Shown here in pieces: positions 1-5,206 of a DNA stretch of 8,162 nucleotides. The stretch spans positions 1 through 8,162 of the forward strand of contig CAYLXB010000103.1 in NCBI GenBank assembly GCA_964387495.1. The letters are read 5' to 3'. A model generated the notes under the pieces. That model saw only the letters and a program-made list of their open reading frames with translations. It ran no database searches and was not told the DNA's origin. Positions within the stretch are counted from its first letter, which is position 1. Each line of letters begins with the position of its first letter. The stretch comes from DSXF01 sp964387495 (lineage in GTDB: Bacteria > Chloroflexota > Anaerolineae > Anaerolineales > Villigracilaceae). The translations under genes and the position numbers were made by a program.

Positions 1-1837
1 TTTTACTTATTACTCTCAGCCCCCCTCCCCCCGCCAGCACCCGCGCCTCCTCCACGTACGCCAGCGACTGGTGCCTGAAATACGTGTTATACAGCCCCGC
101 GTAATGCCCCCCCTGCGCCAGCAGCCCCTCATGCGTCCCCTGCTCGAGGATCCTGCCCTGCTCCAGCACGATGATCCGGTCCGCAGCCTTCACCGTCGAA
201 AGCCGGTGCGCGATCAGGATGCTCGTCGAACCCGCCAGGATCAGGCCGAGCGCCTGCTGGATCTGCCACTCCGTGAAAGGATCGATGCTCGCCGTCGCCT
301 CGTCCAGTACGAAGATCGCCGGGCGCTGGACGAGCACCCGCAGCAGGGCCACCAGCTGGCGCTGCCCCATCGAGAGCATCGCCCCGCGCTCCCCCACCCG
401 CGTCTCCAGCCCCTCCGGCAGCGTCTCCAGCCACTCCCCCTCCCCGATCCGCCGCGCCATCGCCAGGATCTCCGCCTCCGTCACCTCCGGGCACGCATAC
501 CGGATGTTCTCGGCCACCGTCCCGGAGAACAGGAAAGGCACCTGCGAAACCAGCCCCAGCTGGCGGCGGTACTGCTGCAGGTCCAGGCTGCGGATGTCCA
601 GCCCGTCCACCAGCAGGCGCCCCGCCTGGAACTCGTAGTAGCGCGCGATCAGCCTGGCCAGCGAGGACTTCCCCGCCCCCGTGTGCCCCACCACCGCCAG
701 GTTCTCCCCCGCCCGGATCTGCAGGCTGAAATCGCTCAGCACCGGCTCGTCGTTCGCATACCGGAAGGACAGCCCCTCGAAGCGGATCTCGCCCCGCAGC
801 CGCGGCACGTTCCGCCTCTCCGTCTGGATCACGTTCGGCTCCGCGTCCATCAGGGCAAACACCCGCTCCGAAGCCGAAAGCCCCGCCTGGATGTTCGCCC
901 AGAACGCCGAAAGGTTCATGACCGGGTCGAAAAAGCGCCCCAGGCTCAGGATGAACAGGTACCACGCCCCCGCCGTCACCCCGCCCTGCGCCGCGCTCAT
1001 CCCGCCCGCGTAGACCAGCAACGCGGTGAAGATCCCGCTCAGCGCGTTGAGCGTCGGCCAGACCAGCGTCAGCACCAGCCCGCGCCGCACGTTGACCCGG
1101 TAGGAAGTCTGGTTGGCCGCGTCGAAGGTCCCGAAGATGCTCTCCTCCTGGCGGAAATTCTTGGCGATCGCGATCCCCGAGACGGTCTCCTTGATCGCCG
1201 CGTTGACATCCGCCATCGCCATCATGCCGTGCTTGGTCACCCGCCGCGCCATCCGCCGGAAACCGAGCGCCGCGGCAAACACCACCGGCAGGCAGGCGAA
1301 CAGGATCAACGCCAGGTGCCACTCGGTGCGCAGGATTACCACCCCCAGCAGGATCGCCTGGAAGAGCTGCGAGCCTACGTCGCTGACGATCACCACCAGC
1401 TGCGCCAGGTCGTTGGTATCCGAGTTGATCCGCGAGACGATCCGCCCCGAGGAGAGCTGGTCGTGGAACGACAGGTCGTGCCCCGCCGCCGCGCGGAAGG
1501 CCCCCCTCCGCAGGTCGAGCACCACGTCCCCCACCGCCCGCACGGTCAGGCTGCGCCGCACCCAGTTCAGCCCCCACGCGGCCGCCCCCGCCAGGAAAAC
1601 CGCCCCCGTCAGCAGGCCGATCGCCCGGCCGCCGGGCTGTCCTGCCAGCAGGTCCACCCCCCGGCTCACCAGGATGGGCTGCGCCGCGCCGATCGCCGCC
1701 ATCAGGATGGTCACCAGCACCACCAGCGACATGCGCCCCTTCTGCGGCGCAAAGTGCGCCAGGATGCGCCGCACCAGTTGGCGGTCGCTGTACTGCCGGT
1801 CGTATTTTTCGGCGTTGAGGCTGGAATAGAAACCCAT
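1..1837 (-). CDS. ABC exporter subunit B (permease-ATPase fusion), 3' partial
   Basis: Membrane half-transporter: an N-terminal transmembrane domain fused to an ATPase, expected to pair with the product of the gene directly upstream. Reading from ATG at 1837 gives 612 codons with no stop before the window edge, so only the extreme C-terminus is missing. Residues about 30-320 form the six-helix exporter domain. The ATPase has an A-loop Tyr at 360, Walker A GHTGAGKS at 384-391, Q-loop Gln432, Walker B ending LDE with catalytic Glu513, and switch His544. The signature motif at 488-492 is LSMGQ rather than LSGGQ, i.e. degenerate, which matches the partner's altered Walker B. The start follows an AAGGGAG ribosome-binding motif that overlaps the upstream stop codon. 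Only 9 nt separate the two genes, so they are almost certainly co-transcribed. Multidrug, lipid or peptide export are possible; the substrate cannot be told from sequence. The fold is certain, the heterodimer very likely. Confidence 0.93.
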   Translation of the reverse strand, partial: MGFYSSLNAEKYDRQYSDRQLVRRILAHFAPQKGRMSLVVLVTILMAAIGAAQPILVSRGVDLLAGQPGGRAIGLLTGAVFLAGAAAWGLNWVRRSLTVRAVGDVVLDLRRGAFRAAAGHDLSFHDQLSSGRIVSRINSDTNDLAQLVVIVSDVGSQLFQAILLGVVILRTEWHLALILFACLPVVFAAALGFRRMARRVTKHGMMAMADVNAAIKETVSGIAIAKNFRQEESIFGTFDAANQTSYRVNVRRGLVLTLVWPTLNALSGIFTALLVYAGGMSAAQGGVTAGAWYLFILSLGRFFDPVMNLSAFWANIQAGLSASERVFALMDAEPNVIQTERRNVPRLRGEIRFEGLSFRYANDEPVLSDFSLQIRAGENLAVVGHTGAGKSSLARLIARYYEFQAGRLLVDGLDIRSLDLQQYRRQLGLVSQVPFLFSGTVAENIRYACPEVTEAEILAMARRIGEGEWLETLPEGLETRVGERGAMLSMGQRQLVALLRVLVQRPAIFVLDEATASIDPFTEWQIQQALGLILAGSTSILIAHRLSTVKAADRIIVLEQGRILEQGTHEGLLAQGGHYAGLYNTYFRHQSLAYVEEARVLAGGGGLRVISK

Positions 1838-1841
1838 GCCG

Positions 1842-1848
1842 CTCCCTT
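1842..1848 (-). promoter_or_regulatory. ribosome-binding site of ABC subunit B overlapping the upstream stop
   Basis: AAGGGAG on the minus strand, 4 nt before the ATG at 1837. Its first bases are part of the TAA stop of the upstream ABC gene, so termination and re-initiation are physically coupled. This supports translational coupling, and hence balanced synthesis, of the two half-transporters. The spacing is short but the motif is the best one near this start. Confidence 0.6.
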
Positions 1849-3652
1849 ACTCCCTGAAGATCCGGCTGTACGCTTCCGAGGTCTGCATCAATTCCTCGTG
1901 CGTGCCCATGGCCGCGATCCGGCCTTTGCGCAGGACGATGATCAGGTCTGCCCAGCGGATCTGCGACAGGCGGTGGGTGATGATCAGCGTGGTGCGCCCT
2001 CTGGCCGCCGCTGCAATCGCCCGCTGGATGCGGTCCTCGGTCGCGCTGTCGATGGCGCTGGTCGAATCGTCCAGCACCAGGATCCGCGGGTCGGTCAGGA
2101 AGGCCCGTGCAATGGCCAGCCGCTGGCGCTGCCCGCCCGAGAGCGTCACACCCCGCTCCCCGATGACGGTCTGGTACCCCTCCTCGAAGGACCGGATGAA
2201 CTCGTCCGCCTGGGCCGCCTCCGCCGCTGCCTCGATCTCCTCCCGGCCCGCTCCCGGCTTCCCGAAGGCGATGTTCTCGTTCACCGCCCGCGAGAACAGG
2301 AACACATCCTGCTCGATGATGGAAATCTGCCGCCGCAGCGCCGCCAGGTTCCAGGCGCGCACATCCACCCCGTCCACCAGCACCTGCCCCGCGCTGGCGT
2401 CATACGTCCGGTTGACCAGCTTCACCAGCGAGGTCTTGCCCGAGCCGGTCTGCCCAACGATGGCCACGGTCTGGCCGGGCTTGACCTTGAAGGAGATGGC
2501 GCTCAGGGCCGCTTCCGGCTGGCGGGCGGAACCCCGCTCGTCCGCTGCGCCTCCCGGCCCGGCCGGGTAGGTAAAACCCGCCTGCCGGAACTCGATCTCG
2601 CCGCGCATCCTCTCCGCATACCCGGCCTCGTTCTGGTCCAGCCGCGTCTCGCGGTTCATCAGGTCGAGGATCCGGCGCGCCCCTGCCAGCCCCAGCGACA
2701 TCTGCGAATAGGCAAAGATCGAAGTCCACGTCGGGAACTCCAGCATCAACAGCAGCCCGAAGTAAGCCACCACATCCCCCACGCTCAGCAGGCCCTGCCG
2801 CTGGAGCAGCATGGCATGCAGCAGGCCGGCCGCCACCGCCGCGGCAAACAGCAGCAGCGGCAGGAAGCGCGCCTCCAGGTCCCCCTGCCGGACGGTGGCC
2901 TCCCGCACCTGGCGGGCGTTCTCCGTGAAGCGCCCCACCTCGGCCTCCTCCTGGGCGGCGCCCTTCATCGTCTCGATCCCGTCCAGCGCCTCGGAAAGGT
3001 GCGTGTTCATCTTCCCAAAGGCGGCCCGCACCTGGTCGGTGATCGGCTGCAGTTGGCGCAGGTAATGCCGCGTGGCAAAGAAATACAGCACCGTATAGAT
3101 CACCGGCGTCCAGCGCAGCGCCGGGTGGTAGCGCCCCGCAAACCAGATCGGCACGGCCAGGAAGACGAGCGAACCAACCACCAGGTTCAGTCCCGGGCTG
3201 AACATGTAGTTGACCTCGCGCACATCGTTGGTGGCGCGGGCCATGGTATCGCCCACCGGCTGCAGGCTGTGGAAAGTCATGCTCTTGCCGAGCAGGGACA
3301 CGTACAGCTCGTCGCGCACCGTGCGCTCGATCCGCTGGGCCATCAGTTCCGCCCCGAAGTTGCGCCCCAGCTGCAGGATGGCGCGCAGGATCTGCGAGCC
3401 CCCCATCAACAGCGCCAGCGGCAGGAGCACGCTCGTATCCGGCGGCATTTCCAGCATCGCGTTGAAGGCATCCCCGGTCAGGACAGGCACATACGCGGCA
3501 AAAGCCGCGTTGCCGATTGCCCCCGCAACCAGGAGCAGCATCAGCCACCCCTGCCGGGCGGCATGCGAGAGGATCCAGCGCACGGGACCGCTCCGGTCGG
3601 ACTGGTAGCGGCGTGGCAGCGAAAATTCGGTCGGTCTGGAAAGGGCAGTCAT
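1847..3652 (-). CDS. ABC exporter subunit A (permease-ATPase fusion, degenerate Walker B)
   Basis: A 601-residue half-transporter with the usual length and order: exporter transmembrane domain at about residues 25-325, ATPase at about 350-601. Seen in the ATPase: A-loop Tyr362, Walker A GQTGSGKT at 400-407, Q-loop Gln448, canonical signature LSGGQ at 504-508, Walker B ILVLDD at 524-529, switch His560. The residue after the Walker B Asp is Asp529, where the catalytic Glu is normally found. In heterodimeric exporters such as TM287/288 and BmrC/BmrD one subunit carries just this change, so I infer pairing with the downstream gene, whose Walker B has Glu but whose signature is altered. Roughly 15 extra Gly/Ala/Arg-rich residues follow the A-loop, at about 364-378. 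The ATG at 3652 is chosen because a -10 element ends 8 nt before it. A TTG seven codons upstream is also in frame but lies upstream of the predicted transcription start. Substrate unknown. Confidence 0.93.
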   Translation of the reverse strand: MTALSRPTEFSLPRRYQSDRSGPVRWILSHAARQGWLMLLLVAGAIGNAAFAAYVPVLTGDAFNAMLEMPPDTSVLLPLALLMGGSQILRAILQLGRNFGAELMAQRIERTVRDELYVSLLGKSMTFHSLQPVGDTMARATNDVREVNYMFSPGLNLVVGSLVFLAVPIWFAGRYHPALRWTPVIYTVLYFFATRHYLRQLQPITDQVRAAFGKMNTHLSEALDGIETMKGAAQEEAEVGRFTENARQVREATVRQGDLEARFLPLLLFAAAVAAGLLHAMLLQRQGLLSVGDVVAYFGLLLMLEFPTWTSIFAYSQMSLGLAGARRILDLMNRETRLDQNEAGYAERMRGEIEFRQAGFTYPAGPGGAADERGSARQPEAALSAISFKVKPGQTVAIVGQTGSGKTSLVKLVNRTYDASAGQVLVDGVDVRAWNLAALRRQISIIEQDVFLFSRAVNENIAFGKPGAGREEIEAAAEAAQADEFIRSFEEGYQTVIGERGVTLSGGQRQRLAIARAFLTDPRILVLDDSTSAIDSATEDRIQRAIAAAARGRTTLIITHRLSQIRWADLIIVLRKGRIAAMGTHEELMQTSEAYSRIFRE

Positions 3653-3660
3653 AGGCTGCG

Positions 3661-3669
3661 ATTGTACCA
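3661..3669 (-). promoter_or_regulatory. extended -10 promoter of the ABC operon, predicted leaderless
   Basis: The minus strand reads TGGTACAAT, an extended -10 (TG-n-TACAAT). The expected -35 position falls inside the preceding terminator stem and shows no TTGACA-like hexamer. The hexamer ends 8 nt before the ATG at 3652, so the transcription start should fall about 2 nt upstream of the ATG. No Shine-Dalgarno motif is present. Sixteen bases here match the element in front of tex with one mismatch. Confidence 0.6.
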
Positions 3670-3674
3670 CCAAG

Positions 3675-3707
3675 AAAAATCCCCCCGGCCGGCGTATCCA
3701 GGGGGAT
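3675..3707 (-). terminator. intrinsic terminator of the STAS-like gene
   Basis: On the minus strand, a 10-bp stem (ATCCCCCTGG pairing with CCGGGGGGAT, with one G-T wobble) encloses a 9-nt loop and is followed directly by TTTTC. It begins about 24 nt after the stop codon at 3731. It separates the STAS-like gene from the ABC operon, whose -10 element starts a few bases beyond the U-tract. Confidence 0.88.
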
Positions 3708-3730
3708 GGGAAAGGAGCAGATCCGGCAGG

Positions 3731-4096
3731 TCAGTCTGCGGCCAGCCATTCCAGGGCCTGCTCCACCGTTTCGAACGCAGAGAACTGGACCTTGCCCACC
3801 AGTTTCTCGAACTTCTCCAGCAGGTAGCGGCGGTAGCCCGTGACCCCCACCACCGCCCGTTTTATAACATACTTGTTCGTATCCGGCAGCAGCGCAGCCA
3901 GGGTCTGCATATTCTCCGTGCTGCCGAAAGTGCCTTCGACACATGTCAGCGTACGCACTGAATTCGGCAGCTCCTCGCGCAGCATCTCACGCACCGAATT
4001 GCATTCCATGCGCAGTGCGATCGTGTCGGTGCTGTAATTGGAAAAATCCGCGATCAGGATGCGCTTGCCGTTATGCTGGACCCAGCGTGATTTCAT
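3731..4096 (-). CDS. small STAS-like (SpoIIAA/SEC14-type) protein
   Basis: A 121-residue soluble protein with no signal peptide or membrane segment. The pattern fits a small STAS-type fold: strand ILIADFS at 13-19, a helix around 26-43, strand RTLTCVEGT at 48-56, strand YVIKRAVVGVTG at 76-87, helix RRYLLEKFEKL at 89-99, strand KVQFSAF at 102-108, and a final helix EQALEWL at 112-118. The end, a hydrophobic strand, then a Val-Gly-Val turn, then a xxFxTxEQALxWL close, resembles STAS/SEC14-annotated small proteins. This assignment rests on pattern only and no close named relative is recognised. I cannot point to a convincing SpoIIAA-type phosphorylatable Ser. The ATG at 4096 is preferred because it lies just downstream of a strong promoter and 8 nt after GGAG; longer open frames upstream would start before the promoter. 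Transcribed alone, between its own promoter and terminator. Possible role: a regulatory or sensory partner of the neighbouring diguanylate cyclase, which is inference from position. Confidence 0.8.
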   Translation of the reverse strand: MKSRWVQHNGKRILIADFSNYSTDTIALRMECNSVREMLREELPNSVRTLTCVEGTFGSTENMQTLAALLPDTNKYVIKRAVVGVTGYRRYLLEKFEKLVGKVQFSAFETVEQALEWLAAD

Positions 4097-4104
4097 ATCC
4101 TGGT

Positions 4105-4108
4105 CTCC
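4105..4108 (-). promoter_or_regulatory. ribosome-binding site of the STAS-like gene
   Basis: GGAG on the minus strand, 8 nt before the ATG at 4096 and inside the roughly 24-nt leader predicted from the upstream promoter. It supports this start over earlier in-frame starts, which would lie upstream of the transcription start. Confidence 0.6.
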
Positions 4109-4126
4109 ATGAGAATGACTGCTCCT

Positions 4127-4155
4127 ATTGTACTGACTCCCGGCCCAAAAATCAA
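4127..4155 (-). promoter_or_regulatory. sigma70-type promoter of the STAS-like gene
   Basis: The minus strand shows TTGATT (4155-4150), then exactly 17 bp, then TACAAT (4132-4127). Transcription should start near 4120, giving a leader of about 24 nt. It lies wholly in the 71-bp gap after the cyclase stop codon, so the STAS-like gene can be expressed independently of tex and the cyclase. A short inverted repeat, CCCAAA/TTTGGG, overlaps the -35 region; it may be chance or a weak operator. Confidence 0.78.
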
Positions 4156-4167
4156 CCGTTTGGGTTT

Positions 4168-5148
4168 TCAGATCGTCAGCGTATCCCCCTCGATCCGGCC
4201 GCGCCCGCCCCATTTGGCCTGGTAGGTACGCTGGTCGGCGGTGTTCAACAATTCCACCGGCGTCGAACCGTCCGCCGGAAAATAAGCGATCCCTGCGCTG
4301 AAGGAGAGCGTCAGGGGCGGCTCGCCGGGGAAAGGCGTCGTCGTGGAGGCCGTCAGCAGCCGCTGAACCAGGTCGCCGGCATTTGCCTTTTCCGCACCGG
4401 GCAGGATCAGGGCAAATTCATCCCCCCCATACCGGAACAGCAGGTCACTGGAACGCAGCCCCCCCAGGACACGCTGGACGAACGTGACCAGCACCTCGTC
4501 ACCGCGGATATGTCCATGGCGGTCGTTGACCTCCTTGAAGTGATCCAGGTCGATGAAGACCAGCGCAAACGGGCACTGGTACCGCCGGGCATGTTCGATC
4601 TCCTGCGGCAGGCGCGCATCGAACGACTGGCGCGAGAGTGCCCCCGTCAGGTGGTCATACACCCCGCTGCCGGAATTCAGCGGCGGTACCTCCCGCAGGC
4701 GCGAACTGAGCAGGCGCATGATATCCACCCCGACCCCCGGCATGCGCGCCAGCAGTTCATCGAAGCTTTTCCTGCTCAGCCATTTGAGCCGGGTCGGCAT
4801 CACCGCCGCCACGCTGGCAGTCCGATCCAGGTTATCCAGCAGGGAAATCTCCCCCACGATATGCCCCGCCCTCCGGAAGGCCAGCAGCTTGGGCTCCTCC
4901 AGCGCACCCTGCAGGATTGCCAGGACCCCGCTCTCGATCCAGTACATTCCATCCGATGGATCGTTCTGCCGGAAGAGGATTTCGCCGGGGGCCAGTTCGC
5001 GCTCCCCGTCAGGCTGCTCCAGCAATTCCTTCAGCGAGGAGGCAAACGGTGAGCCGGGTTCGACAAAACCCGCCTGTTCGCCGTTCAGGGCATAGAGATT
5101 CTGCAGTCTGGCCAGCACGGCCTGGGAGAGAAATTCGGTGTCTGTCAT
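4168..5148 (-). CDS. cyclic-nucleotide-binding domain / GGDEF diguanylate cyclase
   Basis: Makes c-di-GMP from two GTP, probably under control of a cyclic nucleotide or similar ligand; cytosolic, as no membrane segment is visible. The 326 residues comprise a short N-terminal helical stretch (1-35), a CRP-type cyclic-nucleotide-binding domain (about 37-150) and a GGDEF domain (about 163-326). The phosphate-binding cassette is intact: Gly99-Glu100 and Arg109-Thr110-Ala111. In the cyclase, DHLTG at 165-169, metal-ligand Asp200 in FIDLDHF, and the active-site loop RYGGDEF with GGDEF at 241-245 are all present. RSSD at 232-235, five residues before GGDEF, is a complete product-inhibition I-site. 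The ATG at 5148 is preferred; an in-frame GTG at 5187 would add 13 residues and lacks a better ribosome site. It starts 58 nt after the tex stop codon on the same strand with no clear promoter or terminator between them, so co-transcription with tex is likely. The physiological ligand is unknown. Confidence 0.93.
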   Translation of the reverse strand: MTDTEFLSQAVLARLQNLYALNGEQAGFVEPGSPFASSLKELLEQPDGERELAPGEILFRQNDPSDGMYWIESGVLAILQGALEEPKLLAFRRAGHIVGEISLLDNLDRTASVAAVMPTRLKWLSRKSFDELLARMPGVGVDIMRLLSSRLREVPPLNSGSGVYDHLTGALSRQSFDARLPQEIEHARRYQCPFALVFIDLDHFKEVNDRHGHIRGDEVLVTFVQRVLGGLRSSDLLFRYGGDEFALILPGAEKANAGDLVQRLLTASTTTPFPGEPPLTLSFSAGIAYFPADGSTPVELLNTADQRTYQAKWGGRGRIEGDTLTI

Positions 5149-5206
5149 GAAGGTCTCGATCTGTCCTGCCACACAGGAGAAGCGCACCCGCCAAGCCGGC
5201 GGCGCA

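Noticed and set aside
129..1577. A 482-codon minus-strand open frame overlapping ABC subunit B
   Set aside because: Gly/Ala/Arg-rich with no motif. It is an out-of-frame reading of the real subunit B gene, which carries all the ABC motifs in another frame.
1838..1849. Possible read-through fusion of the two ABC genes, which are in the same frame with one TAA between them
   Set aside because: A normal ribosome-binding motif and ATG follow the stop, each half has full length, and nothing points to stop-codon recoding.
3653..3673. TTG start at 3673 for ABC subunit A, seven codons upstream of the ATG
   Set aside because: It lies upstream of the -10 element, has no ribosome-binding motif, and adds residues not needed for the fold.
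71..3961. A 1296-codon open frame on the plus strand, antisense to both ABC genes
   Set aside because: The product is Arg/Pro/Gln/His-rich with no domain, and it lies exactly opposite two clear ABC genes. Such open antisense frames are common in GC-rich DNA, where few stop codons arise.
4143..4167. CCCAAA/TTTGGG inverted repeat after the cyclase stop as its terminator
   Set aside because: The stem is only 6 bp with no T-tract after it. It overlaps the -35 of the STAS-like gene and may be coincidental.
5182..5205. GC-rich hairpin (CCGCC-GGCTT-GGCGG) between tex and the cyclase gene, as a terminator
   Set aside because: No run of T follows on the minus strand, the stem is short, and GC-rich DNA makes such hairpins frequent. 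The tex-cyclase transcript is therefore not considered broken here.
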